Part shown: positions 45,742 to 56,450 of the stretch, in pieces | Position numbering within the stretch: the first letter of the stretch is position 1 | Layout: every line of letters starts with the position of its first letter | DNA from: CAVTWY01 sp963738615 | Lineage (GTDB): Bacteria; Pseudomonadota; Gammaproteobacteria; Burkholderiales; Burkholderiaceae_C | NCBI GenBank assembly: GCA_963738615.1 | Contig: CAVTXI010000019.1 | Coordinates: 1,178,001-1,242,000 of the forward strand | Direction of reading: 5' to 3' | DNA length: 64,000 nucleotides | Notes under the pieces: model-generated | What the model saw: the letters and a program-made list of their open reading frames with translations, nothing else | What the model was told of the DNA's origin: nothing | Database searches by the model: none | Translations under genes and position numbers: made by a program

Positions 45742-47343
45742 GGTGGGATCGGCATCGCGGCTATTGACCAGCCCTGGCAGGCGCTGCCCGGCGGGGCCGC
45801 CGGCGCAGGAAAACACGCCAGGAACGCGTCGACCGGCCGCTGCCGGTCGGCTGTCAGGCCGGTGGCCTTGGTAGCCCACGCCCGCAGCGAAGCCAGGCCC
45901 GGATATGCGGACAAGTCGCGCCGCTCGGCGCCGGCTGCTTCCGCGAGCGTGTCGCAGAAGGTGGTCAGCTGGTATTCGAAGCGCCCGCGAGACGCCTGCG
46001 ACGTCATGTTGTCCGCGGCCGGTTGCGCGAACGCGATGGCCGCCGAGATCACGTCGTGCGCGCCGCTGCGCGCATACCAGCCCGACGCCGCGCACAGCGC
46101 ACGCTGCAGGTCGCGCCCAGGCCACGCGCCCGCGCGCGCCGCGCGCGATGACCAGCAGGAACGGCCCCGCCCACAACGTCTCGGCCCCGGCATTCAAGCC
46201 GCGGGCCAGGTCTTCGCCCAGCCCCAGCCAGCGTGCGGCATCGACCCATACGCCAGGCCTTTCGCGGCCCGTGTCGACCACGCCAGCGCCGGCCAGGTCA
46301 GCCAGCAGCAGCGCACGGTTGGACATGTAGTTGGACAACGAGAGTTGGCTGCCGCCCAGGCTCGCCAACTGCATCGCTTCCTGGTTGAACTCGAGGCTGC
46401 GCAGGGCCCAGTCATGCCGCTTGGCCGCGGTTGCGGCTTCGTCACCGACCGCCATGCGCCGCAGCGCCAGCGACATCAGGTTGTAGCGCTCGCACTGCAC
46501 CCACAGGTTGTTGGCCGCCAGGCGCAGCGAGCCATCGGCTCGAGCCGGCGCACGATCGCCTGGTACGACCCGCCCCGGCCGCTGCGCACCTCGTGGTACT
46601 CGAGCCAACCGCGGCTGACCTCGGCGGCGGCCAGCAGCGTTTCCTTGTGCGCCGTCGGCAAGTCGGCGTCGCGCTGGGCGCGTAGCTGCAGGCGGCTGCA
46701 GCGCGCGCTTCAGGGCGGTCCACTCCTCTCCCAGGCGCAGCAGGCGAAGCTCTTGCAGCGTGGCCCACAGCCGCAGCGCCTGATGGCGCCGGCCCACGGC
46801 CATGGCGTGCAGGTCGCGCACGGCGTCGCTGCCGGCGTCAAGCGACCCGCTGGCCACGCTCAAATCGGCCTGCACCACCCCACGCAGGCAACGCGCCAGT
46901 TCGCTTTCGTTCATGCGCCCGCGTGCCGCGAAACTGCGCGGCCGCTCGAGGTGCAGGAAATCGGACAACTCGGCTTCGCCGACCGGCTGCCCACCCAGCG
47001 TCAAGACGAAGCGGCACGGCAGCGCCAGCACCATGCGCCCGCTGCGTCCGTCCTTCTCCCAACCGATCGCGCCGTCGGGCAGCAGCGTGTCCAGCCGCTC
47101 GCGAATGCGCTTGATCTGCATCGACGGGTTCGACGTGCGCGCAATACCCAGCCGCGAGAACACCTCGGCATACGCGAAGGCGCCCTTGCCATCACCGAAG
47201 TGCTGCTCGTAGTACAGCAGCCCCAGCACGCGCGCGGCTTGCTGGGGCGGCAGGGCTGCGATGTCGTCGAGTGCGAGTTGCTTCAACGCCGTGCTGCTCC
47301 GTCTTTTCGTTCCTGACCGTCGCCCGAGGCCCCAGCATGGCAC
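45735..47343 (-). pseudogene. Large cytoplasmic protein of unknown function, frameshifted
   Basis: I do not recognise the family. The N-terminal part (LYYEQHFGDGKGAFAYAEVF, SMQIKRIRERLDTLLPDG) looks like a helical DNA-binding or winged-helix-type segment, followed by a long helical region (HDWALRSLEFNQEAMQLASL, SLSNYMSNRALLLADLAGAG) reminiscent of TPR-like regulators. Corrected length would be about 530 residues; frame breaks lie near 46690, 46545 and 46140. The last codons overlap the SpmA/B start. No membrane segments. Start of the frame at 47343 is uncertain. Confidence 0.5.
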
Positions 47344-47364
47344 GAGAGGCGGTCGATGTTAGGT

Positions 47365-47397
47365 GTGTTAGCTGTGATGGTTAGTTGTGTTAGCTGT
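47365..47397. repeat. Two direct repeats, 22-bp spacing, in a divergent promoter region
   Basis: GTGTTAGCTGT occurs at 47365-47375 and 47387-47397. They lie between the start of the minus-strand unknown gene (47343) and the plus-strand lipoprotein (47497), a place for a regulator binding the same DNA face twice. Confidence 0.5.
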
Positions 47398-47496
47398 TTT
47401 CTGCACCTTGTCGGCCCCGTTTGTGACGATTCGTCGATAGCTTCACGCCCCGGCGCACCGCAACGGCTGCGCAACCCCAAAAAACGGAGGAAAGCC

Positions 47497-48537
47497 TTGA
47501 GCATCAACACCATCGACGTACGCCGCGCAACCCTGGCCGCCGCCTGGGTGGCCTGCCTTCAACTGACGGGCTGTGGGGGCGGCGGCAGCGATGACGCAGC
47601 AGCGTCGGCGCCTGCACCCGCCCCTGCTCCCGCTGCCACGGCCTACCCCAGCGTCAAGCCAGCCGAAGGCGACTACTACGTCTACCAGAACAGCGTGACC
47701 ACGAGCGTGCCCGCGGGTACGGCGCCTACCTCGAGCAACACCGTGCGCTACTACGTCAACGTCGACGCCGACGGCACGCTCGTCCGAGCGGACGTCGGTT
47801 CTTCGGCGACGCGATTCACCCGCTTCTACACCGCCGACGGCGCCCAGACCCGCGTGGAGCCCGACGTAGGCACCAACGTGTGCACGTACGCGCCGGCGTA
47901 CCGCAACACGCCGTTGGCGGGTACGTTGCCCGGCACGAGCTACAACTTCTCGAGCACCATCACCTGTGTCACGTCGGGTACCTCCAGCAGCGTTGTTGCC
48001 GGCACGTACGCTGCCGCCGAGTCGATCACCCTGCCCGTCGTCGGTACCTTCACCGCGGCCAAGTACAGCTATCGCGACACCACGACTGGCACCACGGGTG
48101 TCACGACCGCCGACACCACCTGCTGGACCGACATCGCTACGGGCCGCCTGCTGAAGTGCGACACGACATCCAGCTTCGTGCCCGCAGGCCAAACGTCGCC
48201 GACCAACGTCCGCGCCACCGCGTTCGTCCTTTCGGCCTACCAGCGTGTGGGCAGTGCACCGGTGGGCGACACGCGGCAGGGTCTGGTCGGCAAGTGGGAC
48301 ATCCTCGACACCGGTGGCGGCGTCTGCGAGGGCACCCTGGCCGCGGGCGGCGTCTACAGCGGCAACTGCACCCGCGGCAACACCACCTTCACCGGCTCGG
48401 TCGACAACACGGGCCACGTGAACGGCACCACGTCGGACGGCACCACCATCACCGGCACGCTCGACTCGCCCGTCAGCGGCAGCGGTTCGGTGACGGGGCC
48501 GGGCGGCACGTTCGGCTGGACGGCCAGGCGGCGCTGA
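47497..48537 (+). CDS. Putative lipoprotein with Ser/Thr/Gly-rich repeats
   Basis: About 346 residues from TTG 47497, preceded by GGAGGA. The signal ends with lipobox LTGC followed by GGGGSDD, then a Pro/Ala linker. The rest is Thr/Ser-rich with beta-repeat character (GTTTADTTCW-like segments) and a C-terminal part (GVCEGTLAAGGVYSGNCTRG, GNTTFTGSVDNTGHVNGTTS) with short Gly/Thr repeats. No enzymatic motif. Likely an outer-membrane-anchored surface protein. Confidence 0.65.
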   Translation: MSINTIDVRRATLAAAWVACLQLTGCGGGGSDDAAASAPAPAPAPAATAYPSVKPAEGDYYVYQNSVTTSVPAGTAPTSSNTVRYYVNVDADGTLVRADVGSSATRFTRFYTADGAQTRVEPDVGTNVCTYAPAYRNTPLAGTLPGTSYNFSSTITCVTSGTSSSVVAGTYAAAESITLPVVGTFTAAKYSYRDTTTGTTGVTTADTTCWTDIATGRLLKCDTTSSFVPAGQTSPTNVRATAFVLSAYQRVGSAPVGDTRQGLVGKWDILDTGGGVCEGTLAAGGVYSGNCTRGNTTFTGSVDNTGHVNGTTSDGTTITGTLDSPVSGSGSVTGPGGTFGWTARRR

Positions 48538-48740
48538 CGGGCGGCCTCGGCGAACCCCGGCCCGCCATCCGCGATTCGTGAAGCATGCACGCCTGCAATT
48601 CGATGCTCGGTTAGGTTTGTTAGCCGATCGATGCGACGCCAGGGGTCGCGCTTGCGGCGTCGCGTCGCTAACCTGAGTTTTGTGCGTACTCCGCGAAAGC
48701 CGCGGATACGTCGACGGAAAGTACAACGGGGAGAGAAATC

Positions 48741-49343
48741 ATGAGAAGCAACCTGCTGCAACGCGCCCTGCGCGCCATCGTCGTCGCCTTCGGCTTGGCG
48801 ATGAGCACCGGTATGGCGACGGCCACCGAGGTCGAAGCAACATTCGAAAACCAGTCGGGCAATACCTGGAGCGTGAGCTTCGTGGTGCGCAATGACGGGG
48901 TGGCGGTGCCCGTGAAGTTGATCGAGAGTTTGTCGATCTACTTTCCAGTCAGTGGGGCCAGCAACTTGACGCTGCTGACGACGCCTGCGGATTGGGACGT
49001 CTTGGCGATTCAGCCGGATGCGGGGTTGGGGTCGGATGGGCTTCTGGACTTGTTGTGGGTTGGGGCGGGTGCTGCGCCTGCGGAAGGGGAGTCGTTTGGC
49101 GGGTTGACGGCGATGTTCGATTGGACGGGTGCAGTGGCGCCTTCGGCGCTGGGCTGGTCGGTGAATGATCCGGTCAGCTTTGCTGTGATGGATCAGGGTT
49201 CTACGGTGGCGGGGACGCCGGTGTCGGCGGTGCCGGAGCCTTCGACGTATGTCCTGCTGGCAACTGGCCTGGTCGCCGTGGGTGTCGCTAGGCGCCGACG
49301 CCGCGAAGCTCGGCAACCGATGGTCAATGCATCGACGTTCTGA
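48741..49343 (+). CDS. PEP-CTERM sorting-signal protein
   Basis: 200 residues behind GGGGAG. It has an N-terminal signal (VVAFGLAMSTGMATA) and a C-terminal PEP-CTERM signal: VPEPSTYVLLATGLVAVGVA followed by RRRRR. Exosortase cleaves and sorts such proteins to the cell surface in bacteria that make exopolysaccharide. No exosortase gene is in this window. The middle is beta-rich with no enzyme motif. Confidence 0.9.
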   Translation: MRSNLLQRALRAIVVAFGLAMSTGMATATEVEATFENQSGNTWSVSFVVRNDGVAVPVKLIESLSIYFPVSGASNLTLLTTPADWDVLAIQPDAGLGSDGLLDLLWVGAGAAPAEGESFGGLTAMFDWTGAVAPSALGWSVNDPVSFAVMDQGSTVAGTPVSAVPEPSTYVLLATGLVAVGVARRRRREARQPMVNASTF

Positions 49344-49354
49344 AGAGGCACATC

Positions 49355-51700
49355 ATGAAAACACTGAGAAACTTCCTCTTGACGTGCGTCGTGGCGCTGG
49401 CTGCGTGTGGCGGCAGCGGCAGCGGTGTCGATGCGGATGCCCCTGAGAGCGACGTGCTTCCGCAGGTGCCAGCGACGGTGAAGCTCCAAACCGGTACATC
49501 ATCGTTCGATCTCGTGAAGGTTCGTGAAGAGCGCCTCTCCCGGACGGTGTACGAGTACGAGTTCCAGGTAAAGGCCGCAACGCCGCAAGACTCGACGTAC
49601 GCGATCAGCATGAGTGGGGCCTCGACGGGAACCGAACTCCTGATATCCAAGGCCTACTTCGCTGCTGGCGAAGCGGAGTCAAGCAATAACATCATGTTGC
49701 GACACGATCGCAGCCATCCTTTTGATGTCTCCGCGTGGGTACCCAAGATCGCGACGTTTGATATGCCACCCGCGAGGCTCGATGACGCCGTGATTGCAGG
49801 CTGGCGTTACCCTGTCCTGGCAACGGTCGGTCAGCCGACCAACCTCAAACTTACAGCGCGTGTCGCGGGCGCCGCGGAAGACACCGCGATCACGCGAACA
49901 ACGATCACGAATCCGCTGAACAACGGCACACAGCCAACCATGGTGACCGCCCTCGAGGCGACGTGGACACCGACGGCCGCCGATATTGGCACCACCGAGC
50001 TGATAGCCACTTTCGAGTTGTCGACAGGAACGATCGCACTAGTGCGCATGCCGGTCGACGTACAGGAAGAACGCCTTCTCGCGAGGATCGCCCTAGGGGC
50101 GGAAACCGCAACCTATAGCGATCCCTCTGGCGCCGTCATCTTCAAAATTCTCGGCGATTGGAGTGCCGGAGACGCCATCGACTTGTTCGAGCGCACGAGT
50201 CGCGAAGGGTACCTCTCGTATACAGCCAAGTCGACCGAAAGGGCAATACAAGTAGAATTTGTAGAAGCTCCGTCTCAACGAATTAGAGCGAATACAGGGG
50301 CCACTTCTCCAAAGGCCGGTGAAACGTCGGCGGGATCCCGTTCCCGCCTCGAGAAGACACAGTTGGGACTTCAGGACTACACGAGTCACTTCGAGGGCAT
50401 CAGCCCAAGAGGACGGAAGCTAAGTGGCTACTACTCGAATTTGTTGGGGGTTGATGGTTGGGTTTATGGCGTCACTACACGTGACGATACCATTAGTGCA
50501 CGCCTTCCGATCCGTATTCCGGATACGCTCGCTGGAACGTTCGTGAGCGATGTTACAGCGCAGCCTGTCAACGTCATTCAGGTTGACGCTACTTGCAGCC
50601 CAAAGGTGCAGTGCAAAGCCGATGGCAATCCAGTCATCTTAATCCACGGCTTCAATCCCTTTGATGAGATCGGTGGCGGAGTGGGTACATGGAACGACTT
50701 GGCGCTGCGTCTTCGTGGTGAATCAATTGCGTTTCCCCACCCCGGTGTACAGCACGACGTTTTTGAGTTTAGATGGCACACTTATATGCGCTTCGAAGAG
50801 GCGGCGGGAGCGTTGTCCAGGCTGGTTCTACAGGTTGCGGAGATCACGAAGAAAAAACCGACCATCATTGCGCACTCCTTTGGTGGAATCGTGAGCCACT
50901 TGGCGCTTGGCGGACAAGGGGTCGAATGGGGACTGGGTGCATGGCGGCGAGGTCCCGCTGTGCAAGGCGAAGTTGCGCGTCTTGTCACTCTCGGTTCGCC
51001 GATCGCCGGTATCAGCGACAAGAATGAGAGCCGTTATTCACAGGAATATAGAGAGTGGTTTGATTTGCCTATCGGACGCGACAACGAATTAACTATCAAT
51101 GGGTGCGCTTCGATCACGTGTGTGCAAGCGGGGGCAACAGACGTGCGAGAGGAGTCTTTGTTGTCCCTAATCAGTCATTACTTCGGCAAACTCCCGGATG
51201 CTCCATTGTCGCTTGACTTCGGTGAGTCGATTCTCCGACTCAAGAAGTCCGGCCATTCTGTTCCTACAGCTATAGTAGTGGGAGCGCCTGCGAAAGGGGG
51301 GAATCGCGATGGTGATAGGCTAATCTCGTTGCGAGGTCAAGTGCACCCCAGTGACCTGCCCGCAGCGGTCGAGCAGGCTAGCTTGCTTGTCGGCAAGGCT
51401 GATGCGATGCGATCTGTTGCGATTCCCGGAACGACGCGTCGCTACTTCTTGCTGTCGGACGGCGTGCATACGAATACGAAGGCGCTGCACAGAATTGCTA
51501 GTTGGGATGTTCCTGAGCCCTATGTAAGTGATGACAGGATCTTCTGTCGTGTCAAACGACTCATGTTCTGTACCGATGGGTATCCCATTGATCACCATCT
51601 CCATACTGCGAATGCCGCGCAGTATCGCGAGGGATCATTTTGGGGCATCTTGCGGTCTGCGGTCGCTCCTGCAACCGTCGGTCCTTTAGCAGGCTGTTGA
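49355..51700 (+). pseudogene. Giant exported esterase-like lipoprotein, N-terminal part (cut by IS)
   Basis: 781 residues ending in a stop supplied by the insertion sequence (last residues from IS bases). The signal ends in lipobox LAAC. Residues 40-400 are beta-domain-like. An alpha/beta-hydrolase domain follows: NPVILIHGFNPFDEIGGG (oxyanion) and IIAHSFGGIVSHLALGG (Ser near residue 508). Codon use is AT-richer than its surroundings, for example around 50230-50300, which suggests transfer. Removing the IS and one TTAG copy joins this frame exactly to 53050 onward. Confidence 0.8.
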
Positions 51701-53045
51701 AGAACCTCGCCCGACCTCGAGTCAACCCCAGTAGCGCAAGGCGTGGAGCTCGAGGACGATAGGGGCATTGACGCAAGCCCAGGAGAAGCAGGATGCGAGG
51801 AGCCGACAGCTACAACGAGTCCCTGTTCACGACGGTAAAGCTCGAGGACTTCGTGCCGCAGAGCCACCCGCTGCGGCCCATGCGCCAGTGGTTCAACCAG
51901 ACGCTGTCGTCGATGGACACGAAGTTCTCGGCGATGTACGAGGACGACATCTTGGGTGGGCGTCCGAGCATTGCGCCCGAGAAGCTCATGCGCGCGATGC
52001 TGCTGCAAGTGCTCTACAGCATCCGCAGCGAGCGGCAACTCGTCGAGCAGATTAACTACAACCTGCTGTACCGCTGGTTCGTCGGCCTGAGCATCGACGA
52101 CGCGGTATGGAACCACTCGGTGTTCAGCAAGAACCGCGACCGGCTCATCAAGCACGACGCCGTCACCGCCATCTTCAACGCCACCGTCCAGATGGCCAAG
52201 GACGCGGGCCACCTCTCAGGGGAACACTTCAGCGTCGACGGCACCCTGATCAAAGCCTGGGCGGGCCAAAAGAGCGTGCAGCGCAAGGACGGCAGCGACG
52301 ACGATCGTCCGCCCGAAGACTGGCGGGGCGACAAGCGCAGCAACGACACCCACGAATCCAAGACCGATCCCGAATCCCGGCTGTACCGCAAGAGCAATGG
52401 CGTCGGCGCGGTGCCCGCGTTTCTCGGGCATGTACTCACCGACAACCGGCACGGCCTGGTGGTGAACGTGCGAGCCAGCCAGGCCGATGGATTCGCCGAA
52501 CGCGACGTCGCCGCGCAGATGCTCGCCGAGACCGCCAGCCCCGGCAAGCGCATCACCGTCGGAGCCGACAAGGCGTACGACACAAGAGGCTTCGTCAAGG
52601 CGTGCCGGGATATGAACGTCACGCCGCACGTGGCACAGAACATCAACCGCTCCGGCGGCAGCGCCGTCGACGGCAGAACGACGAGGCACGTCGGCTACGA
52701 GATGAGCCAACGCAAGAGGAAGTGCATCGAGCAGTGCTTCGGGTGGGGCAAGACGGTCGGGGGCTTGGCGCAAGTGATGGTGCGAGGACTGGATAAGGTC
52801 GACCAGGTCTTGACGCTGACGATGGCGGCGTACAACTTAACTCGAATGCGAACGCTGCATGAATCGAGCTTGCGAGGTGCGCAATGAGGGCCGCGGCATG
52901 CAGTATTGCGATGCCAAGCGCCATCAATGCGCTGACAAGCGGGGTAATCACGGAGCCCAACGCGATCCGGACCGCTGGATGAATCTCGCGAAAGCCGCTT
53001 CAGAGGAAAACCAAGCGCTCGCGCGCCGGGTTTTTCAACAACCTG
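51690..53045 (+). mobile_element. Complete IS5-family insertion sequence
   Basis: 1,356 bp. The left end CAGGCTGTTGAAGAAC and the right end, read on the other strand, CAGGTTGTTGAAAAAC, are imperfect terminal inverted repeats. TTAG flanks both sides (51686-51689 and 53046-53049), a four-base target duplication of the YTAR type known for IS5 elements. The transposase gene fills the middle. It splits a giant lipoprotein gene. Confidence 0.9.
51793..52887 (+). CDS. IS5-family transposase (DDE)
   Basis: 364 residues, intact, with AGGAG before the ATG. The N-terminal DUF772-type domain (PLRPMRQWFNQTLSSMD, APEKLMRAMLLQVLYSIRSE) is followed by the catalytic triad: Asp near residue 149 (HFSVDGTLIKAWAGQK), Asp near 259 (VGADKAYDTRGF) and Glu near 313 (IEQCFGWGKTVGGL). 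The element therefore should still be able to move. A related fragment lies at 57.7 kb. Confidence 0.95.
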   Translation: MRGADSYNESLFTTVKLEDFVPQSHPLRPMRQWFNQTLSSMDTKFSAMYEDDILGGRPSIAPEKLMRAMLLQVLYSIRSERQLVEQINYNLLYRWFVGLSIDDAVWNHSVFSKNRDRLIKHDAVTAIFNATVQMAKDAGHLSGEHFSVDGTLIKAWAGQKSVQRKDGSDDDRPPEDWRGDKRSNDTHESKTDPESRLYRKSNGVGAVPAFLGHVLTDNRHGLVVNVRASQADGFAERDVAAQMLAETASPGKRITVGADKAYDTRGFVKACRDMNVTPHVAQNINRSGGSAVDGRTTRHVGYEMSQRKRKCIEQCFGWGKTVGGLAQVMVRGLDKVDQVLTLTMAAYNLTRMRTLHESSLRGAQ

Positions 53046-53049
53046 TTAG

Positions 53050-56000
53050 GACGACTCCGGTTGCGCGGCAATGTGACCGATTCTGCATCCCCCCAAGGAA
53101 AGGCAGCGCCATATGCGGTGATGCGCTCTAAAGCGCTCGTCGGAACACACGTGCGGGTCGAGGTTCGAGATAAGGGCACATCGGGACTCTTGAAAGCCGG
53201 CAACTACATTACCGACTCGTCCGGCGCGTTCGAGGCAGACCTTGCGGCATTGATTGGGGGTTCAGTCGCGTTTGACCGCGCGGCGTCTTATGCGGTGATC
53301 ACGGCGGGCGACGGTATCTCGTTTGCACGCGTGAGTGCGCCGGTCCATGACCTGACGGCCGATGAGGTCAGCGTGACGATTGAACTTGTCGAGATAGCAA
53401 CGGCTGGATCAGGCGCGCTGTCTGGGCGCGTGGTCGATCGGTCGGGTCGAGGGGTACCGAATGTGGTAGTTCTGATCCGCGCTGGAGGCAATCTCGGCGT
53501 CGGTGATTTCGCCAATATCGCAGACAGCCTTACAAGCCGGCGGGTTGTGACGGATGCGGAGGGCAACTTCGTTGCCGGTGGCCTACTGGTAGGGTCATAC
53601 TCACTTCAAGCTCGCAGCCTGACGACCGACCAGGCAATCGTCAACCTCCTGCGCGTGAACGCGAGCAGCGTGAGCAACGTCGTTGTAGCCGTGGATGCTC
53701 GTGTTTGCCCGGCGGGACAGGTGCTGCAGCCGGGTGGGTTGTGTGGCACGTCGCCTGGCAGCCCCACGGTTGGCGAAGTCACGTCGAATGCTGTCGCTGG
53801 CGTTGCGACGACGTTCATCGTGACCGGCACCAACCTTCCTGATGGCCTGTCCTTTCAACTCGACCGCTGCCTGAACATCACCCCGGTCTTGGTTGGCAGC
53901 ACAAACAGCCAGCGCCAGTTCACCTGCACGTTCCCCATCGACACCGCGGAGGGTACCTACGACGGCACGGTCGCAACGTCGAGCAGCCCGTTTGGTGGGC
54001 CTCCGCTGCGTAGCTTCACCGTGACCGTCGTCCGCCCGCGCGTCAACGACATCGCGCCGAAGACGATGATGCGGACCATGGCGGCGTCGTACGAGATCGT
54101 CGGCACGAATCTGCCGACCTCCGGGCTGTCGGTGGTGCCGATCGTGCCTGCCAGCGACACGCGGTCGAACTGCCAAGCGCCGAACAATCCGACCGCCAAC
54201 GGCTTCGGCGTCGCGTGCGAGCTCTTCACGCTCGGGCCGCAGACGCTCGAAGTGCGGCATGGCACCAACGCACTGGGCAGGGTCACCGTGAATGTGACGA
54301 GCAACGTGTCGCGCGTGACGTGGACGTCGCCCAGCACGACCGGCTCCGGAACCGTGAAGTTCGGCGAAACCGTGATCTTCGAGGTTCACGGCACCAACTT
54401 GACGGCTGATCGCGCGATGGGCTTCGCGGTCGAGAAGTGCGGGGTGTCGAACACCGAACTCGGCGCACCCACGGCAACGCTGCGGCGGTTCACGTGCATG
54501 TTCAACAACGAGGCAGGGGCGGTTGCCGGGGTTATGCCGGGCGTGGTAAAGGATTCGTACCCGAACGGGCAGGTGTTGTTGCAGGGGTGGGGGGTACCGG
54601 TGGAGGTGCCTGCAGCGGTGCGCCGAAATCTCTTCCTCGGCGCACCGGTGGCGACATCGACCCTATGCGGCCAAGCATGCCTCGGTGCAAATACGACGGA
54701 TGGCAACCTTGCCACGCTGGCCAACTTGGGGCAGCCGCGCGGGAACTTCGTCGTCGCACTAGATTCGCCTGTCTCGCTTAGTTCGGTCAGACTGGTGTCT
54801 GCCATGCTCGGGGTAGTCGACCTCGAATTGCGCACCCACACGGATCCGGCAGCTTCGACGGGAGGCGCTGGTTGGACGAGTCACTATCGTGCAACCACCA
54901 CGGTGGCGAGCGGTGTTGGTGTCGAGTTCCCGCTCGGTTCCGGTGGTGCCAATGGTGTTCGCCAAGTCGAGGTGCTGGTTCACAGTGCGGCCTCCTACGC
55001 CGCGTTCTTCGAAATCGAAGGCTACGGCGAGTCCACCACATCGAGTGGGCAGTTGTTCCTCGATACCTTCAGCAGCTTGGATACTTCGAGTTGGTCCTTG
55101 ATCTCGGTTTCGCCGCGTTTCCCGACACCGTCCTTCACGTCGGACGGATCCATACTGACGGTGGCTAACGGGGCGAGCCTGACCACGAAGGGCAAGGTCG
55201 AGGTTTCGGGTGACACGATCGTCATCGAATCCCGTATGTCTAGTCCAAGCAATGCGCGCGACGTGAAGGTCCAGCTGGTGGACTCCGCCAATGAGGCCGA
55301 GCTGATCGGCTTCGGCGAGACAAGCTACTTCGGTTGGGGCCTCCATGCGTTCGGCTACGGGAGGTACAACTTCGTGGAGACCGAGCGCCCATCGGGCGTA
55401 GGTCCAGCGCCTCAGAACGTGACGATCAGCCGCGTCAGCACGCCCTCCATGATGGAGTATCGGGTGACGATTAGCGGTGCGTCGATCACGATTGAGCGGG
55501 GCCCCACGTTGGCGAACATCACCGAACGCTTCACGCGAACGCTGGGGCAGAGCATTGCGGGGCGCAAGTTCTACTTGCAGGTCTATCCCGGCGTCGACTA
55601 CGGCCCTGGGGCCTACGACTGGCTGCGGGTGACGGCGCCGTCTGTCGATAGACTGCCCGCAAGCACTGGTGTTCGCCCGCTTCCGTCCACCGGAACCTCG
55701 GCTTCCGGCGCACTGCTTGGTACAGGTGCCGCCGATGGCAACTGGATGATCGTGTCCGGGCCTGGCATCACAACGCCAATTCCTGCGGTTGCCTCTTTCA
55801 GTCCTGGCTATCGCTCGAGTGCAAATGCACGATGGATATGGGTAACTTCGACGGCAGTGGCGGCATTCAATGCGCCATACACGTTCCGGCTCACCTTTGA
55901 CCTCACCGGCGTGGACGTTTCCAGACTCGAGCTCTCAGGCAACTGGAGCGTTGACAACCTTGGGGCGATTCGCCTCAATGGGCTTCCGGCCCAAGGCAGT

Positions 56001-56171
56001 GGGGTTCTGTCATTGAACGTCATCACGTCCACCACCTATACACAGCCCCATGCGTTCAGGGTCGGCAACCTGAGATCCGGCGTCAACACACTTGACTTCG
56101 TTGTCACTGACACAGGAGGGTATGGCGGGCTGTTGGTGTCGGATCTACAAGTAGCCGGGAGCGGGCCGTAG
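53050..56171 (+). pseudogene. Giant lipoprotein, C-terminal part (downstream of IS)
   Basis: About 1,040 residues, continuing the upstream frame. A carboxypeptidase-regulatory-like domain (LSGRVVDRSGRGVPNVVVLI) opens it. Then several immunoglobulin/IPT-like modules (IVTGTNLPDGLSFQLDRC, YEIVGTNLPTSGLSVVPI, VIFEVHGTNLTADRAMGFAV) follow, a discoidin/F5-8-like module (VRQVEVLVHSAASYAAFFEI) and a C-terminal concanavalin- or carbohydrate-binding-like region. Alone it lacks a signal and would not be exported; an internal TTG at 53061 could start it. Confidence 0.75.
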
Positions 56172-56450
56172 CCAGGTTTCATGTGCGGGCGGTCATTGCT
56201 GGGTGCAACGAGTTCTGGACCAATAACCGGCGACTCGATGCCGCAGCCGCGCCGGGTGACCGAAACGCCCTCGCGGTCCGTGAAGGCGCGCGCATTGCAA
56301 TGCAAGAAATCGGGCAGGCGGATGCTCGTCGCTCGTCGCTCGTCGCTCGTCGCACTCGCACTCATCTCGAACGCTCCAGTAGGTTGGAAACTTGACGGGC
56401 CGGACCGCAGCGACTCCCAGGCTCGCTGCTGGTGCGACGAGTTGCATGCG
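56172..56450. other. Intergenic stretch with a heptamer microsatellite
   Basis: Nothing coding is supported. GCTCGTC is repeated four times exactly (56324-56351), followed by related CGCACTCGCACTC. Such 7-bp arrays change length by slippage. It lies between the giant lipoprotein end and the antitoxin end. Confidence 0.5.

Noticed and set aside
56324..56351. Short heptamer array as a CRISPR-like repeat
   Set aside because: Units are 7 bp and contiguous with no spacers; a simple microsatellite.
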